From positions 260,886 to 324,885 of the forward strand of contig NW_006921536.1 in the NCBI RefSeq assembly GCF_000340215.1: a stretch of 64,000 nucleotides of DNA, in the 5' to 3' direction. The position numbers were made by a program, and so were the translations under genes. Positions 20,448-30,175 of this stretch are shown here, in pieces. The first letter of the stretch is position 1; each line of letters opens with the position of its first letter. The DNA is from Pseudocercospora fijiensis CIRAD86 (taxonomy: Eukaryota; Ascomycota; Dothideomycetes; Mycosphaerellales; Mycosphaerellaceae). Below the pieces are notes generated by a model. That model searched no databases and was not told the origin of the DNA. It saw only the letters and a list, made by a program, of their open reading frames with translations.

Positions 20448-22253
20448 TCATGATTCTTGAGCAAGATGGCTCGGCAAGTTGTAGTCCGCGTAATCCATGT
20501 GCACGAATGCGCGATCAACAGTCGGCACGCTTTCAATCACGTACTGCAAACTTTCGCCGAGATCATGTGAATCGCGCAAGCTGATATCTTCATCGAGCAC
20601 AATATCAACCTCAACATTAAGCTTGTCGCCCGAATGGTACGCTTGTAGACCTTGGATCTTCTTGATCGTTTTCGCAAAGCGCATCGTGAGATAGAGCAGG
20701 ATGTTGCGCTCGTCAGCGGATGCCGATGCTCCGGTCAGGTTTCGAATGTGCTCGTTCGCTGTCCGGGCCCAGTTGATGATGACGTATAGTGATAAACAAA
20801 TACCTCCGACAGGATCAAGCCACCATATCCTAGCGTAGAAGCCGATGAGCGGAAAGATGATGGAAAAGATGTTGAAGACGACATCGGTCATAGCGTCTTG
20901 GGCTAGTGCCTGGACTGAGCTGTTCTTGATAAGTCGACACCAGAACCAGCATGCGCCCTTGATGACGACCGTTGATGCCATGATGGCGATGGCAGGGACT
21001 GTGAGCTGCACGACCTCGTGATCGGGGCTTCGAAGTTTGGAAATAGCTTCCCAGCCAACCTGGATGAAGGCTGTGATCATGATGACGGAAAATACCAGGA
21101 CGCCCACCGGTTCGAGACGTCGACGACCGATTGGATACGCATACTGGTCTGTATGAGCGATGAGACGTGTGGTGATACCCACGATGGCTGTACTGAGGAA
21201 GTCCAGCGCGGCATCGACTAAAGACGCAAGAACCGAGACAGAGGAGGAAAGAATGACTACAATGATCTTCAAGATCAAAAGTGCTGTGTTTGCAATCAGG
21301 TTGACGATGATGGCGATCGAAACAATTCGTGATTGCGATGAAGCTTCTTCCTCATATTCGAGGTCTGGTGGCATGTTGGGGCCATTTTCGACATCGCCAG
21401 CTGTGGATGATTCAGGGCTCAATAGAGGTTGCTCTTCGCCGTTTGCATCGCTCTTGTTCCGGGTTTTGACAGTGTAAATATCTTTGGGCGTCCTCTTGAC
21501 TTTGGTCGGCGGTGGTTCGGTAGCTCCGTAACCATTCGCATAAAAGCCGCCGTTGGCGTCTATACTGTCGAAGGAGCCATGACGCTCAGGATATATTGGC
21601 TGCGGAGGAGAGGTGCTGCCCTCATCCTCCTCTATAGTCTCGGGCATGTTCTCTTGCCATGGTGTCTGATTGATTGCTGATGTCTGCTTCGGAGGCTGCT
21701 GATATTCCTGGATCAAGTCATGCGGCAGACTGCTGTCGAGTAGACGATCGATGTACAAGTAATGTTGAACAAGATAATTGACGCGCTCATAGTATTTCCG
21801 CACCGCTTTCTTCTTGATCTTCTGCAGGTCCTCATGTGACTTCCAGTACTGCTCCCATTGATAACGCGGATTCGTGTAGCCGATCAGTCGCTGAGATCGA
21901 ACCTGAGGCGTATTCAGTATGCTTGCTGCGTAGCTCATCCGCCTGGCATTCTCATCGCCACCACCCCATGCTGCTACAGGACGACACGTGGGAAGTTCAA
22001 GATCTTTGCTGGAATCGGCACTATCGCTTCGTTGTCGAACGGCGGGTATGTCAGCTGCGCTCAAGGAGCTCGGGCGGCGCGGCCAGTGCGGACGCATTCC
22101 CGCCAGATTCGTGGCGGAGATGATGGACGCCAGGTGCTGGCCGCGTGGGCTTGCAAGGGGAGCATCGTCGGCTGCGGACAATGGAAGGAAATCTCGGAGA
22201 CTCTGTGTTCTGTAGCTGGTGGACTGTTGGTTCGAGAGCCCGCGGTCCATCAT
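20448..22253 (-). CDS. CDF-family (cation diffusion facilitator) metal transporter, probably Mn-type
   Basis: Intronless, 601 aa from the ATG at 22253; the open frame upstream has no ATG and begins with GTG. The N-terminal half (to about 300) is a hydrophilic cytosolic region. Six TM segments follow from about 305 to 490. The two metal-site motifs are DxxxD in TM2 (SLVDAALDFLST) and DxxxD in TM5 (AQDAMTDVVFN). These DxxxD pairs, with the YPIGRRRLEPVG loop between TM2 and TM3, are typical of manganese-type CDF proteins (the MTP8-11 group) rather than the HxxxD of zinc exporters. The C-terminal cytosolic domain (KIQGLQAYHSG, LNVEVDIVLDEDISLRDSHDLGE) is the usual ferredoxin-like dimerisation domain. 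It likely moves Mn2+ out of the cytosol into the secretory pathway or vacuole; the compartment is inferred. Confidence 0.93.
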   Translation of the reverse strand: MMDRGLSNQQSTSYRTQSLRDFLPLSAADDAPLASPRGQHLASIISATNLAGMRPHWPRRPSSLSAADIPAVRQRSDSADSSKDLELPTCRPVAAWGGGDENARRMSYAASILNTPQVRSQRLIGYTNPRYQWEQYWKSHEDLQKIKKKAVRKYYERVNYLVQHYLYIDRLLDSSLPHDLIQEYQQPPKQTSAINQTPWQENMPETIEEDEGSTSPPQPIYPERHGSFDSIDANGGFYANGYGATEPPPTKVKRTPKDIYTVKTRNKSDANGEEQPLLSPESSTAGDVENGPNMPPDLEYEEEASSQSRIVSIAIIVNLIANTALLILKIIVVILSSSVSVLASLVDAALDFLSTAIVGITTRLIAHTDQYAYPIGRRRLEPVGVLVFSVIMITAFIQVGWEAISKLRSPDHEVVQLTVPAIAIMASTVVIKGACWFWCRLIKNSSVQALAQDAMTDVVFNIFSIIFPLIGFYARIWWLDPVGGICLSLYVIINWARTANEHIRNLTGASASADERNILLYLTMRFAKTIKKIQGLQAYHSGDKLNVEVDIVLDEDISLRDSHDLGESLQYVIESVPTVDRAFVHMDYADYNLPSHLAQES

Positions 22254-22967
22254 TGCATTCCTGTGTCTTTGTGCCGAGGTTCGCGCTTCCCGCTTTTGAG
22301 CGTCGCACACCTCAGGCACGTCCGCGTCGGGCTGCAGCCTCTTCAGCCAGCGTGTAGCGACCAGTCACGAGGATGAGGATGAGAGAGAGAAGGGAAGGGT
22401 GAGATGGAAGCATTATTGCTTATCCCAACAAGCTGTCATCAAGCTCGCCCAAGCTTCCACGCGCCCCACTTGCCCGCCCCTCCGGAGTCCGTGCCGGCGC
22501 AACCACGATCCGAAAAAGCCAATCGAGATCAGATGAAATTTCTTGGCATCAATGATCTGCACGAAGCACTTCGGCCTGATGGCCTGATGCTTCTCCGAGC
22601 ACCTGGATTCACCCTTCCGACATGCTCCTACCATCATTTACATTGTTCTGGGCGATCTGGACATGGTCATGACGCGCGCCGCGCCCCCTCCAGTCTACTT
22701 GCGTCTCATCCTATCGCTGCGCCTTTGTCCATCCTGCGGCTTGTTCCGTTGTAGAAGACATCGCATGGCCGCTTGCAGACCTCACGCCGCTCGCTTGCTG
22801 CATGGAGTCTCATTCCTCGAGCCCAGAAGGCATTGTTGTAGACGCCAATGAGTCTTTCATGGTCGTCCATTGTGTGCGCTATATGATGGCTTCTGAAACA
22901 TCTGCACGGCCCATCGAACGTCCACTCTCAACTACCTCATTGCCAAGTATCTGCAGACCTTTTCACC
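22254..22967. promoter_or_regulatory. Divergent promoter region of the CDF and UDP-sugar dehydrogenase genes
   Basis: About 0.7 kb between two divergent start codons. Normal composition with C-rich stretches. Short open frames cross it without ATG-led domains. No gene is supported; it holds both promoters. Confidence 0.5.
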
Positions 22968-24398
22968 ATGTTGTCCATTAACAGTTCCACACAGCTTCTG
23001 CCTCGTGTTGACTCGCCCGAAAATGCCGGGACGAGTAAATTGTTCGGTCAGCGTCGACGGTCGTCTGCGCTTGACATGAGCTTGATGACGGTGTAAGGCA
23101 GAGAACGGACATACTGTTGTGACCGTTCCCCGCTAACAGCAAGCAGCGACCCTGAGCTCAAGAAGGGGTATGAAGTGCTCGAAAGCGACACTCGTCAAGC
23201 AAACCTCGCTGCTCACCAATCCAACCTGCGCGTCATTCACACCACACCTTCTGATGGCAACCCCTTGGTGTGCGTCGTCGGCGTGGGCTATGTCGGCGAA
23301 ATCCTCCTCAAAGAGTTCGGAAGCATATTCCCAGCCATAGGCTTCGATCTCTCCGACTCTCGTCTCGAATACCTCCAACCCTCCTTCAGCCCATTGAAGA
23401 CCGTCCGACTCTCCTCGGACCTGTCAATCCTGAAAGAAGCCACACACTTCTGCATCTCAGTTCCCACTCTCCTGCGTCCAGACAAGAGCATCAACACCGA
23501 CCATCTTGTCCGCGCCATTGCCATGGTCACAAGCCAAGCACGATCAGGCTCCACGATTGTCATCGAATCCAGCGTCTCCGTAGGCATGACCAGAACACTG
23601 CTTGGACCTTACAGCGACAAATTCCACTGCGGAATGTCTCCCGAACGAGTCGATCCCGGCCGCACTCAACCTCCCGCCCGAGAAATCCCAAAGATCATCT
23701 CAGCACTCTCCGAACCAGCCCTGCTCAGCATGCACAAAATCTACTCACAAGCTTTCGATACCGTCATCCCAGTCTCCACACCAGAAGTCGCCGAGATGAC
23801 CAAATTGTTTGAGAACTGCTACCGCATGGTTAATATCAGCTACGTCAACGAAATCGCCGACGCTTGTGCTAAACATGGCATTGATGCCGACGAGGTCATT
23901 TCTGCCGCTGCCACGAAGCCCTTTGGATTTCAGTCTTTCAAACCTGGACTTGGTGTTGGTGGACACTGTATCCCCATCAATCCTCATTACCTTATGGTAA
24001 ACAACGATCTGCCAGTCCTGCGACGGGCGACCGCTGATACATGGGCGCGTCCTCGTTTGGCCGCGAGAGAGTTCTTCAGGGTCTGCAAGAAATCTAATGA
24101 AGAGCCACGGATTTTAGTCATCGGGATGGGCTTCAAGCCTGGGCAGAGTGTGATTAGTTGTTCTCCTGGTGTGGCCTTCGCCGACGAACTTCAAAATCTT
24201 GGTTGTGACGGCTTGGCCTTCTATGACCCTTTGGTTGAACAGGCGCAGATTCCTGTGATTAGAAAGTTGAGCGAAGAAGAGTACAGCGCCGAGTTTGTTG
24301 ATGCCTTGTTTGACGCTATTGCGGTGTGCACGAAGCAGGATAAGGTTGATTGGTTGGTCTTGAAGAATTTGAAGAGGGCGGTGGTACAGTGGTATTAG
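22968..24398 (+). CDS. Bacterial-type nucleotide-sugar (UDP-sugar) 6-dehydrogenase
   Basis: Two exons, 22968-23092 and 23147-24398, 458 aa. The 54-nt intron has GTAAGG, a GCTAAC branch and CAG acceptor, and the joined frame reads SLMT-VDPELKKGYEV; an AAG acceptor three bases earlier is also possible. The enzyme family oxidises the C6 hydroxyl of UDP-Glc, UDP-GlcNAc or UDP-ManNAc to a carboxylate with 2 NAD+. The Rossmann motif VGVGYVG, SPERVDPG, AEMTKLFENCYR, ATKPFGF and GLGVGGHCIP are seen. The last four match bacterial WbpA/WecC-type enzymes, not the GGSCFQKD form of eukaryotic UDP-Glc dehydrogenase. The catalytic Cys is present, but the position four residues later reads Asn (CIPIN) where the family has Asp. 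It is followed on the same strand, after 338 bp, by a chitin-synthase-like gene, which points to a role in supplying an acidic sugar. Exact substrate unknown. Confidence 0.88.
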
Positions 24399-24736
24399 GT
24401 ACATGTAAATGCTCCTTTGTAGAAGTTTGACGGCCAAGTTATACATTTCGTGAAGATGTTCCATCTTGTTGTTGCGAATGCAGTGCCCAGATCGGGCGAG
24501 GAAGTGATGTTGAATTATGATAAGCGAGGTATGCGCGGAGTAGCTGCAGCTTGGTTACACGCGAGCCTCCTGGCGCGCGGCTGGGGTATCACAGAGTGAT
24601 TGGCACATTCTTTGAATTTCTTTCCTTGCCGCGATGTCTTGCCCAAACAATGTTGTGCTCCACAAACGTAAGGAGCTAAACAGACGGCTGGGCGGACACG
24701 GTTGAGCGTCCCGCACACTCTCTATGTCGCCGCTCA
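24399..24736. promoter_or_regulatory. Intergenic region between dehydrogenase and GT2 synthase genes
   Basis: 338 bp between two same-strand genes, holding the terminator of the first and promoter of the second. An ATG at 24724, 13 bases before the chosen start, is in another frame and opens an 17-codon upstream frame ending in TGA, which overlaps the main start and could lower translation. Confidence 0.4.
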
Positions 24737-27700
24737 ATGGAGGAGGAGCTCCATCCAGTTGCAAAGGATACGACTGACGCTGCGGATCGACTTTCGGGAC
24801 ATCCATCGTCCAGCGCTGTACAAGAGCGGGCTGCAATCCATGTTGCTCCAATAGCTCGCAACTTCAGCTTACCATCAGGCCAAACACCTCCCAGACGCGG
24901 GACTGTGGTATCTGAAGATGGCACGAAACACCAAGCCGGGAGAAATCGTTCGGAGCCCACCAACTTCAGCAGACCCCGCGGATTGGCCCACGATCAGACA
25001 CAAAGTGGCGAATCTGATCCACCATCAAGGAGTTTCAGCAGGCCTTTTGAACGGGCCAATAATCGAGCGCAAGATGGCCGGCTCGTCCAACCAAGCTTGA
25101 GAAGCTTCAGCAGGCCTTTCGAGCCGGTCAATGATGTATCACAAGACGATAGCCTCAGTCCAAGGCCCACGAGCTTCAGTAGGCGTTTCGAGCCGGTCAA
25201 TGATGTAGCACAAGACGACATCCTCAGTCTAAGGCCCTCGAGCTTCAGTAGGCCCCTCGAGCCGGTCACTGATGGAGCACAAGACGACAGCCTCAGTCCA
25301 AGGCCCACGAGCTTCAGTAGGCCTTTCGAGCCGGTCAACGATGCAGCACAAGACGATAGCCTCAATCCAGAGTCCAGGAGCTTCAGTAGGCCTTTCCAGC
25401 CGGTCAACGATGTAACACAAGACGATACCCTCAGTCCAAGGCCCACGAGCTTCACTACGCCTTTCGAGCCGGTCAACGATGCAGCACAAGACGACAGTCT
25501 CAGCCCAAGGCCCAAGAGCTTCAGCAGGCCTTTGGAGCCGGTTAATGATGCAGCACAAGACGACAGCCTCAGTCCAAGGCCCACGAGCTTCAGTAGGCCT
25601 TTCGAGCCGGCCAATGATGTAGCACAAGACGATAGCCTCAGTCTAAGGCCCTCGAGCTTCAGTAGGCCCCTCGAGCCGGTCACTGATGGAGCACAAGACG
25701 ACAGCCTCAGTCCAAGGCCCACGAGCTTTAGTAGGCCTTTCGATCATCAAGACTCTTCTAGCGCAAGGCACGCTTCCTCAGATAGCGCGTCGTCGAACGT
25801 GACGTCTCAAGCTCCGCACGAACCAAGACGCCGCTCAGTCAACTTCTCGCATGTCTCATATGCGCCGCTCGAAACTCCACGAACGGTACGCACTAGACCG
25901 ATCAGTTCGTATGCTCCGAACTTCACGCCACCGACCATCTTTGAAAATGCATCGCAAGCTTCGGAAGCTGACCCTCATGGCTCGACGAATGTAAGGCGAA
26001 GATCGAGGGTGCTGCATTCTGCAAGTCGGAGATCATCATCGATGCAGAGCTCTTCAGTGCCCGAATCTCCATTGCAGAGCAACTTTAGGCGGTCACTGCG
26101 AGGATCGCGCAAAGAGAGGCCAATATCAGCACCGACACAACTTGACTGGCAGTGGCCAGTTGAAGACGAGAAGAGTGCTCAAGCAAAGAAGAGATGGACA
26201 TGGGACCCCTCGACGCATTCGCCGACCTGGAATCGCGACTACGGTCTGAGGAGTGAGGGCATTGAGCCGCATGACTTCGCCTTGGACCATGAATCTGAGC
26301 ATCGTAAAAGTGAATCCGATCATGACCTTCCCCATCATGACCCACGAAGAATGCGAGGAGCTTCAATCTTTGAAGAACACGGTCCACGGAGAGCGAGTAC
26401 TTGGACAGTTCGCCATCCTCGTCGACAATCGCTGCGCACACAATCTTTCGACCCAGGTGTTCGAAGAAGGTTTTCAAATGCCGCGGAAATGGTTTTCGGT
26501 AGTGGGCGCAGACAATCGGTCGTGGCTAAGGCTGTAGAGGATGTTATTGCACCTCAGACAGAAGAAGCCCTGCGATTCTACCATACGCCAAGTGTAGCAG
26601 CTTTCGATGTCGATATCGAGAAAGGCCCAGACGATCCAGACGACGGGCCAGTCAACCCAGCCAGAAACTTGACCAAAAAAGAGCTCTTGCACCAGCGACT
26701 GGTATTTGGATCCGTAGTGGTGTCTCTCAATATCGCCTGCATCGTTGCAAGTGGAATGGGCTATTCCGGCACCTGGGTGTTGGTGGTCATCTTGTTCTTC
26801 AAAAGCAAAGATTTCCTGTCTGTATGGATCCAAATATTTTGTCGCATATATTACAAGCTAAAGCCGCTGTTCCGCAAGATCGAAGTCGAGAAAAAGGCAG
26901 CCTGGATCTTGAGCCTCATCCCAGCCTACTCGGAATCGGAGGAACAAATCGTGAAGACACTTTTCTCACTCCGCGACAATGGCATGGGCGAGCACCGACA
27001 AGTCATGTGCGTCATTCTTGATGGCAAGCCCAGACCCATCAAGTCCCACATGACGAAGGTCGTGGCCTCCTTTTCGCGCAAATACGTGTCGCTCAAATGG
27101 AAAATCGGCACGCTCCAGATCGACGCAGGCTTTGTCGATGATATACCAACGCTGTGCATTGAGAAGACGCCCAATGCCGGTAAGAAGGATTCGCTCATTC
27201 TTTGCCACGACTTGTTCAACTTTCCGCGCTCAAATATGGACCAGACAATCAAAGATCTGCGCCAGGAACTGTGGTCGACCATAATTCCAGAGCTCACAAA
27301 GAGTCCTGACCTGAGCAAGTTCGACCTCGTCTTCTGCACCGATGCCGACAGCACAATCCATCACGGTGCTCTCGCAAAGCTTGCTGATGCGTGTCTGGCG
27401 GATCCGAAAGCCATAGCAGCATGCGGGTTCGTCTTCGTCGAGTATGAGCCAGGACTGGAATGGTCCTTGTGGAATCTGTACCAGCAGTTCCAATACAGTT
27501 TTGGCCAGATTGTTCGGCGTGGAGCAGAGCATTACGTTGGCAAAGTCACCTGTCTACCAGGCTGTATCACAATGATCGTCGTCCGTCCGGAGATGGCAGG
27601 CGCCATTGAAAAGTACGCGAAGCCCGTCACCACGTTTCCAGTATTGCGACATCAGGTCCAGTATCTGGGCACAGACCGACGCCTGACGTATTCGATGCTG

Positions 27701-28312
27701 TCGCAAGCGCCATACCTGCACACACTCTTCGTCCCGGAAGCTGGATCCGAGACTGTGGCGCCGCAGTCGTTGAAGCACTACCTCTCGCAACGCAGACGCT
27801 GGGGGTCGAATGCGTACTTCAACAATTACTTTTATTTCGCTGGCTCAAATATGATCCTCATCACCCGCATCGCCGCTTTGATCGAGATCAGTCGATTGAG
27901 CATGGTCTATTATCGTGTTTTCAACACCGGACTCTTCCTCTACGGCGTCGCAACCCATTTCGATGCCCTTGCAATTCTCCCACTTATAATCATCTCTTTC
28001 ACGCCGAGCTTCTGGTTTGCTTTTGCGGTGGCTTTCCTGAACGATCACCTCCGAGCGAATTGGAAGAAGCTTTTTTGTGGGTTCTGTATCAACCGATGCA
28101 TATCGCCATTCATGAGTATTACGGTGTTTAGTCTGGTAGCTAAGAACTTGGGTAGCCAGGTCTGGGGTATTTCTGGGGTGACTGCGGGCACGAATGTCAC
28201 ACCGGCTGCCGCTGTCGAAGTTTTGGCAGAGCGGCGCGCATCGATGACCGAGGAAGGTGAGGCTCCGGAGGCCGAGTCACCCAATTTCCATATGGAAGGC
28301 GTCATGGGATGA
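24737..28312 (+). CDS. Chitin-synthase-like processive glycosyltransferase (GT2) with repeat-rich N-terminus
   Basis: Intronless, 1191 aa. Residues 1-600 are hydrophilic and include the 23-residue tandem repeats (about 99-335). Two TM segments (about 660-700) precede the catalytic domain: SLIPAYSESE near 725, the CTDADST metal-binding motif near 868, LPGCITM near 940, YLGTDRRLTYSM near 975 and QRRRW at 1018, followed by about four TM segments and a short cytosolic tail. QRRRW and the overall order match the chitin synthase (Chitin_synth_2) group, yet the usual GEDR motif reads GTDR, with the Asp kept and Glu lost, and the domain is shorter than in canonical class I-VII enzymes. It should polymerise a UDP-sugar and extrude the chain across the plasma membrane. 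Chitin is possible, but the neighbouring UDP-sugar dehydrogenase suggests an acidic polymer. The sugar is not decided by sequence. Confidence 0.85.
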   Translation: MEEELHPVAKDTTDAADRLSGHPSSSAVQERAAIHVAPIARNFSLPSGQTPPRRGTVVSEDGTKHQAGRNRSEPTNFSRPRGLAHDQTQSGESDPPSRSFSRPFERANNRAQDGRLVQPSLRSFSRPFEPVNDVSQDDSLSPRPTSFSRRFEPVNDVAQDDILSLRPSSFSRPLEPVTDGAQDDSLSPRPTSFSRPFEPVNDAAQDDSLNPESRSFSRPFQPVNDVTQDDTLSPRPTSFTTPFEPVNDAAQDDSLSPRPKSFSRPLEPVNDAAQDDSLSPRPTSFSRPFEPANDVAQDDSLSLRPSSFSRPLEPVTDGAQDDSLSPRPTSFSRPFDHQDSSSARHASSDSASSNVTSQAPHEPRRRSVNFSHVSYAPLETPRTVRTRPISSYAPNFTPPTIFENASQASEADPHGSTNVRRRSRVLHSASRRSSSMQSSSVPESPLQSNFRRSLRGSRKERPISAPTQLDWQWPVEDEKSAQAKKRWTWDPSTHSPTWNRDYGLRSEGIEPHDFALDHESEHRKSESDHDLPHHDPRRMRGASIFEEHGPRRASTWTVRHPRRQSLRTQSFDPGVRRRFSNAAEMVFGSGRRQSVVAKAVEDVIAPQTEEALRFYHTPSVAAFDVDIEKGPDDPDDGPVNPARNLTKKELLHQRLVFGSVVVSLNIACIVASGMGYSGTWVLVVILFFKSKDFLSVWIQIFCRIYYKLKPLFRKIEVEKKAAWILSLIPAYSESEEQIVKTLFSLRDNGMGEHRQVMCVILDGKPRPIKSHMTKVVASFSRKYVSLKWKIGTLQIDAGFVDDIPTLCIEKTPNAGKKDSLILCHDLFNFPRSNMDQTIKDLRQELWSTIIPELTKSPDLSKFDLVFCTDADSTIHHGALAKLADACLADPKAIAACGFVFVEYEPGLEWSLWNLYQQFQYSFGQIVRRGAEHYVGKVTCLPGCITMIVVRPEMAGAIEKYAKPVTTFPVLRHQVQYLGTDRRLTYSMLSQAPYLHTLFVPEAGSETVAPQSLKHYLSQRRRWGSNAYFNNYFYFAGSNMILITRIAALIEISRLSMVYYRVFNTGLFLYGVATHFDALAILPLIIISFTPSFWFAFAVAFLNDHLRANWKKLFCGFCINRCISPFMSITVFSLVAKNLGSQVWGISGVTAGTNVTPAAAVEVLAERRASMTEEGEAPEAESPNFHMEGVMG
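25031..25744 (+). repeat. 69-bp coding minisatellite (23-residue repeat)
   Basis: Inside the GT2 synthase gene. A divergent 72-bp unit at 25031-25102 is followed by nine full 69-bp units starting at 25103, 25172, 25241, 25310, 25379, 25448, 25517, 25586 and 25655, and a partial unit at 25724. Each encodes a variant of SFSRPFEPVNDAAQDDSLSP plus three residues (RPT, RPS, RPK or ESR). The period is a multiple of three, so gains or losses of units keep the frame. Units starting at 25172-25310 and at 25586-25724 are nearly the same in order, which suggests duplication of a block of units. Confidence 0.97.
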
Positions 28313-28349
28313 TCAATGATAGTGATTAGAACTGTGAAGACGAAGTGGA

Positions 28350-29834
28350 TCAGTCCTTGCGAGCCTTTCCATTGGTATGATTTGTCACCATGGCCTCTTT
28401 TCCACTCGTGATCTCGTGCACTTTCATGTCCATGCCAACACGGAACTTCTTTCCTCTCCATGCAACTTTCGTGCCTCCATAGAATGCCCACAGCCAGATT
28501 GGCAGTGTCAAAGTCTCTCGTCCGAGCCAAGCGAACAGCCACTCGCCAAAGGTCCTTTGACTCGAAGCCTTCGGTGGCGTGGCAAAGAATGGGGTGTCTT
28601 TGTCAACTTCGATCGATGCCCCGGAGTGTAGCTTCAGATACAGTGTTCGATCCATCGCGCACCATATGGTCACACTTGTAAGCCAGAAGAGAAAAAAGGC
28701 GGTCCATGTCTGAGGAACGGCAAGTGTGTCGTGGAAGAACGGCAGAGTCGTGACAGCGAAGGCACCATAAAGCGAGCACAGAAAGCATTCAGTACCGGGC
28801 TCGACTAGTGTGGCCAAAGTGACCGTGAACTTGCGCACTCGCAGCCATCGCACGCGGCGACTCCAGAACTCGCCGACGCTCATATTTGCCATGGGCTGGA
28901 TGGCAAAATCGCCGAAGCAACAGGCATGCTTCCCCAGCTTTTCGCCTTGTGATTCTTCTGGAACCTTTTGCTTCCAGAGCAGGTCACCAATAAGATGATC
29001 TTCGCAAATGTTCTCACTGAAGTAATCGATACCCTCGTTGTGAGTAAGACTATCGAGATGGCTGCGCCTGAACATGGTACTCTTGCCTACGATACACGGA
29101 GCGAAGAGCACAGTATTGATAGCAGTGTAGAATTTGGCATGAGCCGAAGCCATGAATGCTTCTTCCAGCCTGCCGCCTCCCACGGTCCATGCAGTCCGCT
29201 CATGCGAGATGTCCAGCGTGAGCGGCGTCAAATGGACAAATTTGTTGCGTCTGGTCTCTCCTCTCCCTTCGAGCTTCGCCACCATTCTACCGCAGACACC
29301 CTTTGCCACCCAGACATTGCAGTCGATAATCCAGATGACGTCTCCAGTGGCCTCACGGTATGCGCGGCTCATATTACGGATCTTGGGATTTGGGCCGAGA
29401 TGGTCGGAGTTGGCTTTGAGCACCTCATCGTCTTCTTCCAGCAGCAATTCTGCATCGTGATTCGGGAAGTCTGCCAGCAGCTGTCGAACAATTGGGACCG
29501 AGTGATCGCTGCGATCTGAAACGCAGAAGCGGATGTGTAACTTGTCGTTTGGGTAGTCTTGGCGAAATGTCGATGCTAGGCAGTCGTAAAGGCGGGGCTC
29601 CAGTCCTTTGATCGGCCGGATGACTGTGACATGTGGAGCGTTGGCAGGATCAAAGACAGCTGTCGGCTTTGGTTTGGAGTAATGTCGCCATAGCTGGCAG
29701 TATCCAATTGTGCAGACCAGAGCAACTGCAGCGTACCAGATCAAGCATACCGTGCCTGCCGCCAGTGTCACCGAGGAATGTTCATGGACGGGGACGGAGG
29801 AAGCTGCCTCCGAGACAGCATCCAGCGGCGGCAT
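28350..29834 (-). CDS. Ceramide glucosyltransferase (glucosylceramide synthase, GT21)
   Basis: Intronless, 494 aa from the ATG at 29834; the open frame runs further upstream but the family's N-terminal TM anchor ([17 protein letters not shown]) starts soon after this Met. The enzyme transfers glucose from UDP-Glc to ceramide on the cytosolic face of the Golgi. The motifs are in family order: [10 protein letters not shown], the D1 region [20 protein letters not shown]2 IIDCNV, D3 in [11 protein letters not shown], and the RRVRW acceptor motif, then C-terminal hydrophobic segments. All catalytic positions look intact. It converges on the GT2 synthase gene with only 37 bp between stop codons and shares a bidirectional promoter with the spindle-pole-like gene. 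Glucosylceramide supports polar growth in fungi. Confidence 0.93.
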   Translation of the reverse strand: MPPLDAVSEAASSVPVHEHSSVTLAAGTVCLIWYAAVALVCTIGYCQLWRHYSKPKPTAVFDPANAPHVTVIRPIKGLEPRLYDCLASTFRQDYPNDKLHIRFCVSDRSDHSVPIVRQLLADFPNHDAELLLEEDDEVLKANSDHLGPNPKIRNMSRAYREATGDVIWIIDCNVWVAKGVCGRMVAKLEGRGETRRNKFVHLTPLTLDISHERTAWTVGGGRLEEAFMASAHAKFYTAINTVLFAPCIVGKSTMFRRSHLDSLTHNEGIDYFSENICEDHLIGDLLWKQKVPEESQGEKLGKHACCFGDFAIQPMANMSVGEFWSRRVRWLRVRKFTVTLATLVEPGTECFLCSLYGAFAVTTLPFFHDTLAVPQTWTAFFLFWLTSVTIWCAMDRTLYLKLHSGASIEVDKDTPFFATPPKASSQRTFGEWLFAWLGRETLTLPIWLWAFYGGTKVAWRGKKFRVGMDMKVHEITSGKEAMVTNHTNGKARKD

Positions 29835-30175
29835 ACGCTCTTGGAAACAGCCAGAGGGGACAGAATACGGGTAGGGTAGGGTAGGAGAAAGTGGTAGTGG
29901 TGGTGCGCATGTCGCGGCAGAGAATGCCCTGGTGAAGGTCCCGTAAGGCCAAATTTCGTGGCACGTGTTTGACGCGAGCATCCCTGCAATCGATCGGCAT
30001 GGAGATCTGCGCCAGGCCGACATTGGAAATCTAAAGTAAACACGGACCTTCGCGTCACACCCTCGAATCTTATCGCAGCCATTGCTACTGGAGCATTGCT
30101 TGCTACGTAGGCGCATCGCGTTGCTAGACTCTCTACAGCTGCTCAAAGCATTTGGTCAAGCAACAGGTCTACAAA
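29835..30175. promoter_or_regulatory. Bidirectional promoter (GT21 / coiled-coil gene)
   Basis: 341 bp between two divergent ATG codons. It contains CT-rich tracts on each side. No specific binding site can be claimed by eye. Confidence 0.5.

Noticed and set aside
22404..22754. ATG-led frame of 116 codons upstream of the UDP-sugar dehydrogenase
   Set aside because: Pro/His/Cys-rich low-information translation with no motif; lies in a divergent promoter.
24994..25722. Long open frame of about 242 codons on - opposite the minisatellite
   Set aside because: It arises because every 69-bp unit lacks stops in that frame; it is the shadow of the coding repeats on +.
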